Shown here: one piece after another, positions 1 through 10,123 of the stretch
Layout of the letters: each line of letters opens with the position of its first letter
How positions within the stretch are numbered: the stretch's first letter is position 1
Source: Polaromonas sp. OV174
Lineage (GTDB): Bacteria; Pseudomonadota; Gammaproteobacteria; Burkholderiales; Burkholderiaceae_C
Length of the DNA stretch: 64,000 bases
Direction of reading: 5' to 3'
NCBI RefSeq assembly: GCF_900112285.1
Contig: NZ_FOKZ01000001.1
Location: 124,001 to 188,000, forward strand
The notes under the pieces: generated by a model
Databases searched by the model: none
What the model was told of the DNA's origin: nothing
What the model saw: only the letters and a program-made list of their open reading frames with translations
Translations under genes and position numbers: made by a program

Positions 1-855
1 ATTGAATCGGCGCAGCGCAAGGTGGAGGCGCGCAATTTCGATATTCGCAAGCAACTGCTTGAATACGATGATGTCTCCAATGACCAGCGCAAGGTGATTT
101 ACCAGCAGCGCAATGACATCATGGATGCCAGCAATTTGCAGGCACAAATTGCCTCGCTGCGCGAAGGCTGCTTCAGCGATCTGACGCGCCAGTACGTGCC
201 GGCGGAAAGTGTCGAAGAACAATGGGATGTGGCGGGACTTGAGAAAGTGCTGAGTGATGAGTGGCAGATCGAGCTGCCGCTGCGCCAGGAACTCGAAGCT
301 GCCACGGCCATTACCGACCATGATGTGCTTGAAAAAGTCGTGGCGGCAGCCGATGCCGCCTTTGCCGACAAAGTAGAAAAAATTGGCGAAGAAAATTTCA
401 TCCAGTTTGAACGAGTGGTGCTGCTGCAAAGCATAGACAGCCACTGGCGCGAACACCTGAGCGCGCTCGACTATCTGCGCCAGGGTATCCACTTGCGTGG
501 CTATGCGCAGAAGCAGCCCAAGCAGGAATACAAGCGCGAAGCTTTTGAGCTGTTTGGCCAGTTGCTCGACAGTGTGAAAAATGCCGTCACCAAAATACTG
601 ATGACGGTCCAGATCCAGTCGAGTGAACAGCTGGAGCAGGCCGCGGAAGCCATGGAAAGCCGAGCTGAAAATATTGCCAATGTCACTTACACCGCACCAA
701 CCGAAACTGGTGGCGTAGAAACGACGGTTGATGAAGAGTCGCAGAAGCGGTCTCAGCCGGCGCCGGGAACGGCCACGGCGCGCGTCGGCCGCAACGACCC
801 TTGTCCCTGCGGTTCGGGTAAGAAGTTCAAGCTCTGTCACGGCAAGTTGAGCTGA
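1..855 (+). CDS. secA: Preprotein translocase ATPase SecA, C-terminal part
   Basis: SecA is the motor ATPase that pushes unfolded preproteins through SecYEG. Only the last 284 residues lie in the window; the frame is open from base 1, so the gene starts upstream. The visible part begins in the helical scaffold region (a stretch reading [19 protein letters not shown], highly conserved in SecA). It continues through the helical wing/scaffold and a variable linker, and ends in the zinc-binding tail [13 protein letters not shown], which contacts SecB and phospholipids. secB itself lies at 55.9 kb. Only the 5' truncation by the window edge is unusual. Identification is secure. Confidence 0.97.
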   Translation: MESAQRKVEARNFDIRKQLLEYDDVSNDQRKVIYQQRNDIMDASNLQAQIASLREGCFSDLTRQYVPAESVEEQWDVAGLEKVLSDEWQIELPLRQELEAATAITDHDVLEKVVAAADAAFADKVEKIGEENFIQFERVVLLQSIDSHWREHLSALDYLRQGIHLRGYAQKQPKQEYKREAFELFGQLLDSVKNAVTKILMTVQIQSSEQLEQAAEAMESRAENIANVTYTAPTETGGVETTVDEESQKRSQPAPGTATARVGRNDPCPCGSGKKFKLCHGKLS

Positions 856-916
856 TCCGCTGCGTAGTTCCTCCACCTTTCGTTGATCTCATCAGTCTTT
901 TCCTGGAGCCAAGTTC

Positions 917-2158
917 ATGCCTGTCAACCTGCTTGCCACGCCCGCCGCAGATCTTTACCCCGTGGCCGGTGTGCGCTGGGGTGTCGCTGAAGCCGGAATC
1001 CGCAAGGCCAATCGCAAAGACCTTGCCGTGCTGCTGCTGGACGAGGGTGCTTCGGTGGGCGCCGTGTTCACGCAGAACCGGTTTTGTGCCGCACCGGTGC
1101 AAATCTGCCGCGAGCACCTGGCCAAGAACTCGGGAAAAAGCCTGGGTATTCGTGCCATGCTGATCAATACCGGCAACGCCAATGCTGGCACCGGCGAGGA
1201 CGGCTTGCATCGTGCGCAGGCCAGCTGCATCGCCTTGGCCCGCGAACTCAATTTGTCGCCCGAGCAAATCCTGCCGTTTTCCACCGGCGTGATCATGGAG
1301 CCCTTGCCGCATGAGCGCATCGCGGCGGGCCTGCCTGCGGCACTGGTCGATGCCGGGGCCGACAACTGGGCCACGGCCGCCGAAGCCATCATGACCACGG
1401 ATACGGTGGCCAAGGCGTTTTCCACTCGCATCACATTGGGTGGAGTGAGCGTCACCATCACCGGCATCAGCAAGGGCGCCGGCATGATTCGCCCCAATAT
1501 GGCGACCATGTTGGGTTTTCTGGCTACCGATGCCTGCGTCTCCCAGACCTTGATGGCACAACTGGCCAGGGAACTGGCCGAAGGCTCTTTCAACCGCGTG
1601 ACGATCGACGGAGACACTTCCACCAATGATTCTTTCGTGGTGGTGGCGACGAATCAGGCCAAGCACCCGCAGATCACCTCGCTGGACAGCGTGGATGGTC
1701 AAGTGTTGCGTGCCGCCATGTTGCGCGTCGCCAAGCTCTTGGCGCAGGCCATCGTGCGTGACGGCGAGGGGGCGACCAAGTTCATTACCGTGCAGGTCGA
1801 GGGTGGAAAAACTGCTGAGGAATGCCGCCAGGTGGCTTATGCGATTGCCCATTCACCGCTGGTCAAGACGGCCTTTTTTGCCAGCGATCCCAATCTGGGG
1901 CGGATTCTGGCGGCCGTCGGCTATGCCGGCATCGCCGATCTGGATCAAACCGGCATAGATTTATACCTTGATGAGGTGCTGGTGGCTAAAAATGGCGGCC
2001 GTCATGCGGATTATCTCGAGGCCGATGGCCAGCGCGTGATGAAGCAAAGCGAAATCACCGTACGTGTGGTGCTGGGCCGCGGCGAGGCCATTGACACTGT
2101 CTGGACCTGCGACCTGTCCTATGACTACGTCAAGATCAACGCGGATTACCGCAGTTAA
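917..2158 (+). CDS. argJ: Bifunctional glutamate N-acetyltransferase / ornithine acetyltransferase ArgJ
   Basis: ArgJ moves the acetyl group from N-acetylornithine to glutamate, closing the cyclic arginine pathway, and in bifunctional forms also uses acetyl-CoA. The protein has 413 residues, normal for the family. The self-cleavage motif [16 protein letters not shown] is at residues 186-201. In this family the precursor is cut before the Thr of ATML (Thr197), which then becomes the nucleophile of the beta chain. The gene sits 61 bp after secA on the same strand and 18 bp before the DUF815 gene, so one transcript is likely. Whether it is mono- or bifunctional cannot be read from sequence. Confidence 0.96.
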   Translation: MPVNLLATPAADLYPVAGVRWGVAEAGIRKANRKDLAVLLLDEGASVGAVFTQNRFCAAPVQICREHLAKNSGKSLGIRAMLINTGNANAGTGEDGLHRAQASCIALARELNLSPEQILPFSTGVIMEPLPHERIAAGLPAALVDAGADNWATAAEAIMTTDTVAKAFSTRITLGGVSVTITGISKGAGMIRPNMATMLGFLATDACVSQTLMAQLARELAEGSFNRVTIDGDTSTNDSFVVVATNQAKHPQITSLDSVDGQVLRAAMLRVAKLLAQAIVRDGEGATKFITVQVEGGKTAEECRQVAYAIAHSPLVKTAFFASDPNLGRILAAVGYAGIADLDQTGIDLYLDEVLVAKNGGRHADYLEADGQRVMKQSEITVRVVLGRGEAIDTVWTCDLSYDYVKINADYRS

Positions 2159-2176
2159 ACCCTCAGGTCGCAGAAC

Positions 2177-3127
2177 ATGAACGAGCAGTTTGAACGCCTG
2201 ATGCTTAGGGTCGAGTCGCTGATGACTCGCATTGAGTCCGTCTTGCCGCAACCCATGTCAGCGCCCGACTGGAGCCAGGCCGTAGCCTGGCGCTACCGCA
2301 AGCGCAGCTCGGGCCACGGTTCGTTGGAGCCGGTGAAACACCTGGGTGTGATGCGCCTGTTGGATCTTAAGGAAATCGACATCCAGAAGGAGAAGATTCA
2401 GCGCAACACCGAGCAGTTTGTGCAGGGTAAACCGGCCAACAACGTGCTGCTCACCGGCTCGCGCGGCACCGGCAAGTCCTCGCTGATCCGGGCCTGCCTG
2501 AATGAATACGCCTCTCAGGGCCTGCGTCTGATCGAAGTCGACAAGGCGGATTTGACCGACTTGCCCGACATCGTCGACGTGGTGGCCGGTCTGCCCGAGA
2601 AATTTATCGTCTTCAGTGACGACCTGAGTTTTGATGAGGGCGAGCCCGGTTACAAGGCGCTCAAGTCCATCCTCGACGGTTCGGTGGCGGCTACCGCGGC
2701 CAATGTGCTGATCTACGCCACCAGCAACCGCCGCCATCTGCTGCCCGAGTACATGAAGGACAACCTCACGTACAAGCACGGCGACGACGGCGAACTCCAC
2801 CCGGGTGAAGTCATCGAAGAGAAGATTTCGCTGTCCGAGCGCTTCGGTCTATGGGTTAGTTTTTATCCCTTCAACCAGGACGAATACCTCGCCATCGTGG
2901 CGCAGTGGCTGTCGTCCTTTGGTGTGAATGCATCGGCGATTGCTGCTGCGCAGCCCGAGTCCTTGGTGTGGGCTCTGGAGCGTGGTTCGCGCAGTGGCCG
3001 CGTGGCCTACCAGTTCGCCCGCGACTATGCCGGCAGGTACACCGATAACCTGCCCGTGGCGCCGCAACGCACCAAGGTGGCGGACTACCAGCGCGGCAAC
3101 CCCGCCGGCAACGCGCAGGACTACTGA
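2177..3127 (+). CDS. DUF815-family P-loop ATPase
   Basis: This is a 316-residue AAA-like ATPase of the DUF815 family, whose cellular job is not established. Walker A is GSRGTGKS at 94-101 and a Walker B-like FIVFSDDL lies at 143-150. The short N-terminal region before residue 40 is predicted helical, with no signal peptide or membrane segment, so the protein is expected in the cytosol. It follows argJ by 18 bp, and its stop is directly followed by the Nudix gene start. This block secA-argJ-ATPase-Nudix recurs in Burkholderiales. Family assignment is firm; function unknown. Confidence 0.88.
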   Translation: MNEQFERLMLRVESLMTRIESVLPQPMSAPDWSQAVAWRYRKRSSGHGSLEPVKHLGVMRLLDLKEIDIQKEKIQRNTEQFVQGKPANNVLLTGSRGTGKSSLIRACLNEYASQGLRLIEVDKADLTDLPDIVDVVAGLPEKFIVFSDDLSFDEGEPGYKALKSILDGSVAATAANVLIYATSNRRHLLPEYMKDNLTYKHGDDGELHPGEVIEEKISLSERFGLWVSFYPFNQDEYLAIVAQWLSSFGVNASAIAAAQPESLVWALERGSRSGRVAYQFARDYAGRYTDNLPVAPQRTKVADYQRGNPAGNAQDY

Positions 3128-3128
3128 G

Positions 3129-3629
3129 GTGGCTGTTCTGGTGGCACATGGCGACAGGCCGCGCGAAGGGCTGCAGGCCGGCCAGGAACGCAAGGTGGTG
3201 GAGGTGGCCGTGGGTGTGTTGCTGCGCCCCAACGGCGATTTCTTGCTGACTTCACGCCCGCTGGGCAAGGTCTATGAAGGCTACTGGGAGTTTCCCGGCG
3301 GCAAGCTGGAGCCCGGCGAAACGATAGAGCAGGCCTTGCGCCGAGAGCTGCAGGAAGAAATAGGTATCACCATAGGCGGCGTGCAGTCCTGGAAGGTCGA
3401 GCTGGTCGACTACCCGCACGCACTGGTCAGGCTTCACTTTTGCAAGGTGTTTGACTGGACGGGTGATTTGCAGATGCACGAAGGCCAGACCTGTGCCTGG
3501 CAGTCTTTGCCGGTTCAGCTGTCGCCCATTTTGCCGGGAACACTCCCGGTGCTGGATTGGTTTGCGCAAGAGCGCGAATTTGTCGGCCCAACCCACGGGG
3601 ATGCTGCATCTGGCGCGCAGATGGCCTAG
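3129..3629 (+). CDS. mutT: Nudix hydrolase, MutT-like (8-oxo-dGTP diphosphatase)
   Basis: MutT-type Nudix enzymes remove 8-oxo-dGTP from the nucleotide pool and prevent A:T to C:G transversions. The Nudix box runs from about residue 58 to 80 (GGKLEPGETIEQALRRELQE followed by EIGI). The frame is open far upstream inside the DUF815 gene, but the similarity starts near residue 22. I chose the GTG at 3129, one base after the preceding stop, giving 166 residues; a start a few codons later is possible. The tight spacing suggests translational coupling with the ATPase. Substrate is inferred from family resemblance only; other small Nudix substrates are not excluded. Confidence 0.85.
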   Translation: MAVLVAHGDRPREGLQAGQERKVVEVAVGVLLRPNGDFLLTSRPLGKVYEGYWEFPGGKLEPGETIEQALRRELQEEIGITIGGVQSWKVELVDYPHALVRLHFCKVFDWTGDLQMHEGQTCAWQSLPVQLSPILPGTLPVLDWFAQEREFVGPTHGDAASGAQMA

Positions 3630-3638
3630 CACTTAAGT

Positions 3639-3680
3639 CATCGCAGTGCGGGCTGCGATGTGCCCCGTTACACTGGGGCA
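3639..3680. repeat. Two tandem stem-loops between mutT and the CNNM gene
   Basis: Two perfect inverted repeats lie back to back. CATCGCA (3639-3645) pairs with TGCGATG (3654-3660). TGCCCC (3661-3666) pairs with GGGGCA (3675-3680). Neither is followed by a T-run, so they are not classical intrinsic terminators. They sit at a likely rearrangement junction (see findings). Role unknown. Confidence 0.6.
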
Positions 3681-3714
3681 TCGCGCGCCGTATGGGCCTA
3701 CCAGCGCCTAAACC

Positions 3715-5064
3715 ATGACACTAGCTCAAAGTCTTTTTGTGATTGGCATGCTGATTGCGGCCAGTGCTTTCTTTTCCGTGGCCGAGATTTCCCTGGCGGC
3801 TTCGCGTCGTCTGCGGCTCAGGCAAATGGCGGACGATGGCGATGGCCGCGCCGAACGCGTGCTACGCATGCAGGAGCAGCCGGGTGACTATTTCACGGTG
3901 GTGCAGATCGGTCAGAATGCCGTCGCCATTCTGGGCGGTATCGTTGGCGAAGGAGCGCTAAGCCCGCACTTCACCGCCCTGTTCAGTTTGTGGCTGAGTG
4001 CCGAGCCGGCGCAGACGGCAGGCTTTTTGGCCTCCTTCCTGGTGGTCACCTCGCTGTTCATCCTTTTGTCGGATTTGTTTCCCAAACGCCTGGGCATGGC
4101 CGAACCAGAACGGCTGGCCATGCGCCTCACCCAACCAATGGCGGCGTGCATGCTTGTGCTGCGCCCCTTGGTGTGGTTTTATAGCCGTGGGGCCGATGCT
4201 CTGTTTCGCCTTTTTGGCCTCTCCTCGCTACGCGACGACCGCATTACTTCCGACGACGTACTTGCCATGATGGAGGCCGGTGCCATGGCTGGCGTGCTGG
4301 CTGCGCGCGAGCAGCAAGTAATCACCAATGTGTTTGAACTCGATACGCGTACGGTGGCCAGCGCCATGTCGCAGCGCGATCGCATCGCTTTTTTCCTGCG
4401 TGACGAGTCGGATGCCGTGATTCGTTTGCGCATTGCGGCCGAGCCCTATTCCACCTACCCGGTCTGCGAGGGCGATATCGATCATGTGATTGGCTATGTC
4501 GATGCCAAGGATTTGTTCCAGCGGGTCCTTAACAATCAGCCGATCTCGCTGGCCGACGACAGTCTGATTCGCAAGGTGCTGATCGTGCCCGACAGGCTGA
4601 CGCTATCCGAAGTGCTGGAGCAGTTCCGCCAGGCGCATGAAGATTTTGCTGTCATCGTCAATGAGTACAGCCTGGTGGTAGGCGTGGTCACGCTTAACGA
4701 TGTGATGAGCACGGTGATGGGCGACTTGGTGTCGCCCTTCGATGAAGAGCAGATTGTGCGGCGCGACGACAAGTCCTGGCTGATCGATGGTGTGACGCCG
4801 ATTGAGGACGTGCTGCATGCCCTTGCGCTTGACCATCTGCCGCATGCCGAAGATTACGAAACCCTGGCTGGTTTCCTGATGGTGATGCTGCGCCGCGTGC
4901 CACGGCGTACCGATAGCGTCATCTGCGCGGGTTACAAATTCGAGGTCTTGGACGTCGACAGCTACCGTATCGACCAAGTCATGGTGACCCGCCTGCCTGA
5001 GGGTCCGGTCTCGGCGGATGTGCCGAGTGGAGCGTCGCCGGCGTCGTCCGCTACGAGCCGCTAG
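3715..5064 (+). CDS. CNNM/CorC-type membrane protein (DUF21, CBS pair, CorC_HlyC domains)
   Basis: This 449-residue inner-membrane protein belongs to the HlyC/CorC (CNNM-like) family, associated with Mg2+/Co2+ efflux or resistance. The order is: DUF21 membrane domain (about 1-190, hydrophobic segments near 8-25, 62-75, 100-120 and 140-155), a CBS pair (about 205-330), and a C-terminal CorC_HlyC domain (about 345-425). The hydrophobic start reads MTLAQSLFVIGMLIAASAFF. An older family name is 'hemolysin'; no toxin activity is implied. Its stop overlaps the stop of the convergent lytic transglycosylase gene by two bases. Transported ion not shown by sequence. Confidence 0.87.
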   Translation: MTLAQSLFVIGMLIAASAFFSVAEISLAASRRLRLRQMADDGDGRAERVLRMQEQPGDYFTVVQIGQNAVAILGGIVGEGALSPHFTALFSLWLSAEPAQTAGFLASFLVVTSLFILLSDLFPKRLGMAEPERLAMRLTQPMAACMLVLRPLVWFYSRGADALFRLFGLSSLRDDRITSDDVLAMMEAGAMAGVLAAREQQVITNVFELDTRTVASAMSQRDRIAFFLRDESDAVIRLRIAAEPYSTYPVCEGDIDHVIGYVDAKDLFQRVLNNQPISLADDSLIRKVLIVPDRLTLSEVLEQFRQAHEDFAVIVNEYSLVVGVVTLNDVMSTVMGDLVSPFDEEQIVRRDDKSWLIDGVTPIEDVLHALALDHLPHAEDYETLAGFLMVMLRRVPRRTDSVICAGYKFEVLDVDSYRIDQVMVTRLPEGPVSADVPSGASPASSATSR

Positions 5065-5756
5065 CCAGCAGCAGCGCCCGAAGTTTTTCCGGTGGCGAGC
5101 TGCCCATCATGCAGCCAGTTGCGCTGCGCCGCAAACACCGCATCGGGGTAGGGCGAGCGACCACGGCTGCCGTTGTAGCGGCCCAGTCCCATGAATCGAT
5201 CGCCGCGTTCACGGTCCAGGTAGTGGCGCAAAATCACGCAACCAAAACGAAGATTGGTCTGCATGTGAAACAGCTTGGCCGGGTCACCATCACCAATCAC
5301 GCGTGTCCAGAAGGGCATCACCTGCATGTAGCCGCGCGCACCTACGCTGCTGACGGCAAACTTGCGGAAATTGCTCTCAACCTGGATCAGGCCCATGACC
5401 AGCGTCACGTCCAGCCCGGCGCGTTTGCTTTCGTACCAGACGGTTTGGAGGAATTCCTTGCGGATTTGCCACTCCGGTTTTTTCTTTTTCAGGCGCTCAC
5501 TCATGGCCCCCAGCCAGCGTAGGTAGGCGATACGGCTTTCGGTATCCCTGAACTCGGGGATAGGGGGGGCTTGATTGGCGATGGCGGAGCTCAGCGCGGT
5601 ACGCACCGAGTCCATCAGCGGCTCTTCAACTTGTCCGCCGGCGTTTGCGTGCTCTGAAAATAAGAGCGGCATGCAGCCGACTGGTAAGGCCTGCAGGCAT
5701 TTTCTTCTTGAAAAAAAACTTGAAGCCGGTGGGCGGTCTGCAGCGGGCGCTCTCAT
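5061..5756 (-). CDS. Exported lytic transglycosylase (SLT domain)
   Basis: Soluble lytic transglycosylase-like proteins cleave the MurNAc-GlcNAc bond of peptidoglycan. The core VMGLIQVESNF at 120-130 carries the catalytic Glu127, followed by SSVGARGYMQVMPFW, the usual SLT continuation. The 231-residue form from ATG 5756 has an N-terminal FSRRKCLQALPVG segment before HANAGG, which looks like a twin-arginine signal rather than a Sec signal. The open frame continues upstream to 5870, but that part overlaps proS and lacks similarity. The gene follows proS by 43 bp on the same strand. The protein is small for the family, with only the catalytic domain and a short helical N-terminus. Confidence 0.87.
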   Translation of the reverse strand: MRAPAADRPPASSFFSRRKCLQALPVGCMPLLFSEHANAGGQVEEPLMDSVRTALSSAIANQAPPIPEFRDTESRIAYLRWLGAMSERLKKKKPEWQIRKEFLQTVWYESKRAGLDVTLVMGLIQVESNFRKFAVSSVGARGYMQVMPFWTRVIGDGDPAKLFHMQTNLRFGCVILRHYLDRERGDRFMGLGRYNGSRGRSPYPDAVFAAQRNWLHDGQLATGKTSGAAAG

Positions 5757-5799
5757 GAGAGGCGCCCAGACCTGGCAAGGGCCTTGTCGCCGCTCACCG

Positions 5800-7542
5800 T
5801 CACAGGGCCAGTTTTCCCTTGAGGAAATCGAACACACCCGCGGCATCGACCTTGCTGGACTCGCTGTCACGGCGGTGCTGATATTCGATGTGGCCCTCTT
5901 TCAGGCCGCGGTCACCAATGGTGATACGGTGCGGCACGCCTATCAGCTCCCAGTCGGCAAACATGGCGCCTGGCCGTTCGCCACGGTCATCGAGGATCAC
6001 GTCCACACCGGCCGTGAGCAATTGCTGGTAAAGCTGCTCGGCGGCTGCCTTGACATCCGGAAAGCGTTCAGGCGTGATGGGGCACAGCACGACCGTGAAC
6101 GGGGCAATCGCATCGGGCCAGATGATGCCGCGCGCATCATGATTTTGTTCGATCGCCGCTGCGGGCAGGCGTGTGATGCCTATGCCGTAGCAGCCCATTT
6201 CCATGAATTGTGGCTTGCCGTTTTCACCGAGGAAGGTGGCGTTCATGGCCTGGCTGTATTTGGTGCCCAGGTAGAACACGTGGCCGACTTCGATGCCGCG
6301 CTCTATCGCCAGCACGCCCTTGCCGTCGGGCGAGGGATCGCCCGCGACGACATTGCGCAGGTCGGCCACCAGCTCGGGCTCGGGCAGGTCGCGGCCCCAG
6401 TTGACACCGGTGGTGTGGAAGTCTTCCTCGTTGGCACCGCAGACCCAGTCGGCCAGCGCCGCGACTTCGCGGTCCACCACCAGCGTGACCGGTTTTTGCA
6501 GGTTGAGCGGGCCGAGGTAGCCCGGCTTGCAGCCAAAGTGCTCCTCGATCTCGGTCAGCGTCGCGAAGCGGAAATCGGCCAGGCCGGCCACCTTGCCAAC
6601 CTTGACTTCGTTCATGTCGTGGTCGCCGCGCAGCAGCAGCAGCCAGACCTGGGTCTTGACGATCTTGCCGGATTCATCCAGCGTATCGGTGGCCAGCACC
6701 AGCGACTTGACCGTCGTGTTCAGAGGTATGCCCAGAAGTTCGGCAACATCGGCGCAGGTGGCTTTGCCTGGCGTCGCCGTTTGGGTCATGGCTTGCGAGG
6801 CGGCCTTGCGTTCGCCCTGAGGCGCCAGCGCTTCGGCCTTTTCCATATTGGCGGCGTAGTCGCTGGTCGGGCAGTAAACAATGGCGTCTTCGCCGGTGGC
6901 TGCAATCACCTGGAACTCTTCGCTCAGGTCGCCGCCAATCGCTCCGCTGTCGGCGGCCACTGCGCGGTAGCTCAGGCCAAAGCGGTCAAAAATGCGCCGA
7001 TAAGCCTGGGCCATGTTGTGGTAGCTGAGCTTGGCGGCGGCCTGGTCGCGGTCAAAGCTGTAGGCGTCCTTCATGATGAACTCGCGCCCGCGCATCAGGC
7101 CAAAACGCGGCCTGCGTTCGTCGCGGAACTTGGTCTGGATCTGGTACAGGTTTTTCGGCAGCTGTTTGTAGCTGCGGATGTCCTGGCGCATCACGTCAGT
7201 GACCACCTCTTCGCTGGTCGGCTGGACCACGAAGTCGCGGCCATGGCGGTCCTTGATGCGCAGCAGCTCGGGGCCCATTTTGTCGAAACGGCCGGTTTCC
7301 TGCCAGAACTCGGCGGGCTGGATCACTGGCATGCTCATCTCTATGGCGCCGGCGCGGTTCATCTCTTCGCGCACGATGGCCTCGACTTTGCGGATCACGC
7401 GCAAGCCCATGGGCATGTAGTTGTAAATGCCCGCACCCAGCTTTTTAATCAGACCCGCGCGCATCATGAGCTGGTGACTCACGATTTCCGCGTCGGCTGG
7501 TGCTTCCTTGAGGGTGGAAATGAAGAACTGGGAGGCTTTCAT
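5800..7542 (-). CDS. proS: Prolyl-tRNA synthetase (bacterial type with editing insert)
   Basis: ProS charges tRNA-Pro and hydrolyses mischarged Ala-tRNA-Pro. The 580-residue length and the start [19 protein letters not shown] fit the bacterial class II form. Class II motif 2 is recognisable in [17 protein letters not shown], followed by MKDAYSFD; motif 3 is [17 protein letters not shown]. Between them, about residues 230-390, lies the YbaK-like editing insertion. The open frame extends 54 codons upstream, but only the ATG at 7542 matches the family start. A tRNA-Pro gene is located 5.5 kb away. Identification is secure. Confidence 0.97.
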   Translation of the reverse strand: MKASQFFISTLKEAPADAEIVSHQLMMRAGLIKKLGAGIYNYMPMGLRVIRKVEAIVREEMNRAGAIEMSMPVIQPAEFWQETGRFDKMGPELLRIKDRHGRDFVVQPTSEEVVTDVMRQDIRSYKQLPKNLYQIQTKFRDERRPRFGLMRGREFIMKDAYSFDRDQAAAKLSYHNMAQAYRRIFDRFGLSYRAVAADSGAIGGDLSEEFQVIAATGEDAIVYCPTSDYAANMEKAEALAPQGERKAASQAMTQTATPGKATCADVAELLGIPLNTTVKSLVLATDTLDESGKIVKTQVWLLLLRGDHDMNEVKVGKVAGLADFRFATLTEIEEHFGCKPGYLGPLNLQKPVTLVVDREVAALADWVCGANEEDFHTTGVNWGRDLPEPELVADLRNVVAGDPSPDGKGVLAIERGIEVGHVFYLGTKYSQAMNATFLGENGKPQFMEMGCYGIGITRLPAAAIEQNHDARGIIWPDAIAPFTVVLCPITPERFPDVKAAAEQLYQQLLTAGVDVILDDRGERPGAMFADWELIGVPHRITIGDRGLKEGHIEYQHRRDSESSKVDAAGVFDFLKGKLAL

Positions 7543-7654
7543 GGGCTTTTTTCTAGACTTTTGGAGGGTTTTAGGACTGTCGTCCTGCTGTGCGCTTGGC
7601 TCTGAGCATTCTGCTGTGCATAATGGACTCAGTTTAAAAAATTGAGGTTTGATT

Positions 7655-8362
7655 ATGCTTGACCGGGACGGCTTTAGGCCCAACGTCGGCATCATCTTGC
7701 TCAACCAGAGAAGTCAGGTATTTTGGGGCAAACGTATCCGTACCCACTCATGGCAGTTTCCGCAGGGTGGCATTGATCGGGGCGAAAATCCCGAACAGGC
7801 CATGTTTCGCGAGTTGCACGAAGAGGTCGGATTGCATCCGCAGCACGTTCAGGTGCTGGCCCGTACCAGAGACTGGTTGCGCTATGAGGTGCCTGACCGG
7901 TTTATCCGCCGCGATGCGCGCGGACACTACAAAGGCCAGAAACAAATCTGGTTCCTGCTGCAACTGGTCGGACACGACTGGGATTTGAACCTGCGCGCCA
8001 CAAATCACCCCGAGTTTGATGCTTGGCGCTGGAACGACTACTGGGTTCCGCTGGATGTCGTGGTGGAGTTCAAACGCGGCGTTTATGAAATGGCGCTCAC
8101 CGAGTTGGCGCGTTTCGTGCCGCGCTCCGAGTTTCGCACCGACCATCGTCCGGATCTACGCAATCGCTACTTGCGTGGTGGCTTGCATCAGCGCGATCTA
8201 GCCGCAAGCCATGCTCCCGAATGCAATCTCCACCTAGCGGGTGACTCCATGCGTTCCTATGTGGCTAGACCCGGCCCGGCGTTTGAATTGCCCCCTGGAG
8301 CAACTTTTGAGCCGGACCCACAGACCAGCTTCGGCATTGATTCGCAGACGAAAAAGATATGA
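7655..8362 (+). CDS. rppH: RNA pyrophosphohydrolase RppH
   Basis: RppH removes pyrophosphate from the 5' end of primary transcripts and so starts RNase E-dependent decay. The first residues [18 protein letters not shown] are the family signature and fix the start at ATG 7655, preceded by GAGG; two upstream codons are also open. The Nudix box is at about 38-60 ([20 protein letters not shown] then VGL). At 235 residues it is longer than the E. coli enzyme (about 176); the extra C-terminal tail of about 60 residues is low in recognisable domains and is usual in Burkholderiales. Its stop overlaps the next start in ATGA. Confidence 0.94.
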   Translation: MLDRDGFRPNVGIILLNQRSQVFWGKRIRTHSWQFPQGGIDRGENPEQAMFRELHEEVGLHPQHVQVLARTRDWLRYEVPDRFIRRDARGHYKGQKQIWFLLQLVGHDWDLNLRATNHPEFDAWRWNDYWVPLDVVVEFKRGVYEMALTELARFVPRSEFRTDHRPDLRNRYLRGGLHQRDLAASHAPECNLHLAGDSMRSYVARPGPAFELPPGATFEPDPQTSFGIDSQTKKI

Positions 8363-8865
8363 CCTTCAAAACCCTGGCCGGTATTTTTCTGGGGCTCACG
8401 CTAAGCCTGAATGCGGTGGCTCAGCCGGCGCCGGATGAACCAGAGTGGCAGGAGTCCGAGTTGCCGCCGCCACCGGCTTTTGACGTCGGCAAGTTGATTC
8501 CCCTGGACGTGTCACCTAACTCTTCGCTGGTTTACGGCGTGGATCCGGCCTCTATAAGCATTTCAACCAAAGACGGGCTGGTACGCTACGTGATGGTGGC
8601 CACCAGTGCCAGCGGCGCCCGTAATGTGATGTACGAAGGTATACGCTGCGCGACCGGCGAATACAAGACCTATGGCCGCTACTCGTCAGACGGCCGTTGG
8701 AATATGGTCAGCAATCCCGAATGGCGGACTCTGTTTGGCAATATGCCATCCAAACATGCACTGCGCTTTGCCCGGGCGGGTGCTTGCGATAGCGCCGCGC
8801 CGGCACCGTCGGTTCATGTCCTGGTGAACCGGCTGAAAGACCCGAGCTTCAGAACAACGGAATAG
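8359..8865 (+). CDS. CNP1-like exported protein
   Basis: This 168-residue protein has a Sec signal peptide ([22 protein letters not shown], cleavage probably after AVA). It is followed by a proline-rich stretch and a domain that I assign to the CNP1-like family, named after a neisserial conserved protein of unknown function. Two cysteines (in IRCATGEY and AGACDS) may form a disulfide in the periplasm. It overlaps rppH by 4 bp, so translation is coupled. It is convergent with proB, 25 bp away. No enzymatic motif is visible. Family call by resemblance. Confidence 0.75.
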   Translation: MTFKTLAGIFLGLTLSLNAVAQPAPDEPEWQESELPPPPAFDVGKLIPLDVSPNSSLVYGVDPASISISTKDGLVRYVMVATSASGARNVMYEGIRCATGEYKTYGRYSSDGRWNMVSNPEWRTLFGNMPSKHALRFARAGACDSAAPAPSVHVLVNRLKDPSFRTTE

Positions 8866-8890
8866 CCGAAAGGGGCCGAGAAGGCTGGGC

Positions 8891-10027
8891 TTAACGGCTT
8901 AGAACCAAATTGGTTCTGTGCACCATTTCCGACTCACCGGTGTAGCCCAGCAACTTTTCAAATTCCGTGGATGCCTTGCGGCAGATCAGCCGGGCTTCGG
9001 CGCTGGAATAGTTGGCCAGGCCGCGAGCAATTTCTGTTCCGTCAATATCCCTGATGGCGATCACGTCACCGCGCGAAAAATCGCCCTCTACCCGGGTCAT
9101 GCCTATGGGCAGCAGGCTCTTGCCTTCGTCGCGTACCTTGGCGGCTGCGCCGGCATCCACGCTGACCGAACCGCGTAGTTGCAGGTGATCTGCCATCCAT
9201 TGCTTGCGCGCCTGCATCTTCTGGGTTTGCGCCACAAGCAGCGTGCCGATGGCCTCACCCTGGCTCAGCCGTATCAGGGCTTGCGGTTCACGGCCCCAAG
9301 CAATCACCGTGGATGCGCCTGAGCCAGCCGCACGTTTTGCGGCCAGGATTTTGGTGATCATGCCGCCCCGGCCTATGCTGGATCCGGCACCGCCCGCCAT
9401 CGCTTCCAGCGCCGCATCGCCAGCCTTGGCCTGGTGGACGAATTGGGACGCTGGGTCTTTGCGCGGATCGGCGGTAAACAGGCCTTTTTGATCCGTCAGG
9501 ATGATGAGGGCATCGGCTTCGACCAGGTTGGCGACCAGCGCACCCAGTGTGTCGTTGTCGCCAAACTTGATCTCGTCGTTGACGACGGTGTCGTTCTCGT
9601 TGATGACCGGCACCACCCCGAGCTGCAGCAAAGTCAGCAGGGTAGAGCGGGCATTGAGGTAGCGTTCGCGGTCGGCCAGGTCGGCGTGGGTCAGCAGGAC
9701 CTGCGCGCTGCCTATGCCGTTTTCACGCAACTTGGTTTCGTAAACCTGAACCAGGCCCATCTGGCCCACTGCGGCGGCGGCTTGCAATTCGTGGATGGCC
9801 TTGGGACGGGTAGCCCAACCAAGGCGTTTCATGCCTTCGGCAACGGCGCCGCTGCTGACCATGATCACCTCGCGTCCGTCCTTGACCAGAGCCGCCAGCT
9901 GCTCACACCATTGGCCTATGGCAACGGCATCCAGACCGCGGCCTTCATTGGTGACGAGGCTGGATCCGACCTTGACCACAATGCGTTTGGCGTTACGCAG
10001 AACAGGGCTGCCTGTTTGATCTTGCAT
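8891..10027 (-). CDS. proB: Glutamate 5-kinase
   Basis: ProB phosphorylates glutamate to gamma-glutamyl phosphate, the first and feedback-controlled step of proline synthesis. An amino-acid-kinase domain spans about 10-265 (start [10 protein letters not shown], then [34 protein letters not shown] and a [13 protein letters not shown] motif). A C-terminal PUA domain (about 285-365) follows, as in the long form of the enzyme. 378 residues is normal. It follows obgE on the same strand, but a copy of the dispersed repeat (10036-10091) fills most of the 96-bp gap. proA is not in the window. Confidence 0.96.
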   Translation of the reverse strand: MQDQTGSPVLRNAKRIVVKVGSSLVTNEGRGLDAVAIGQWCEQLAALVKDGREVIMVSSGAVAEGMKRLGWATRPKAIHELQAAAAVGQMGLVQVYETKLRENGIGSAQVLLTHADLADRERYLNARSTLLTLLQLGVVPVINENDTVVNDEIKFGDNDTLGALVANLVEADALIILTDQKGLFTADPRKDPASQFVHQAKAGDAALEAMAGGAGSSIGRGGMITKILAAKRAAGSGASTVIAWGREPQALIRLSQGEAIGTLLVAQTQKMQARKQWMADHLQLRGSVSVDAGAAAKVRDEGKSLLPIGMTRVEGDFSRGDVIAIRDIDGTEIARGLANYSSAEARLICRKASTEFEKLLGYTGESEMVHRTNLVLSR

Positions 10028-10035
10028 TTTCAGTG

Positions 10036-10091
10036 TTTTAGGGCTCTAGCCCAGTAGTAGTGGGCGATAGGTGCTATTGTTTGAATAGCAT
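10036..10091 (-). repeat. Dispersed ~55-bp repeat, copy B (obgE-proB gap)
   Basis: Read on the minus strand, the copy starts with TATGCTATTCAAACAATAGC and ends with TGGGCTAGAGCCCTAAAA. It shares with the other copies the head GCTAT-n9-ATAGC, a central GCGCCC/CGCCC block and the tail TGGGCTAGAGGCC-AAA. It lies just upstream of the proB start in the intergenic space. Confidence 0.75.
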
Positions 10092-10123
10092 ATTCGGCTG
10101 TGAGCTATGCGTTGGCCTGACGA

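Noticed and set aside
5575-7605. Long plus-strand frame of 676 codons antisense to proS
   Set aside because: The minus strand encodes a complete, conserved prolyl-tRNA synthetase; the antisense frame is an effect of GC-rich codon use.
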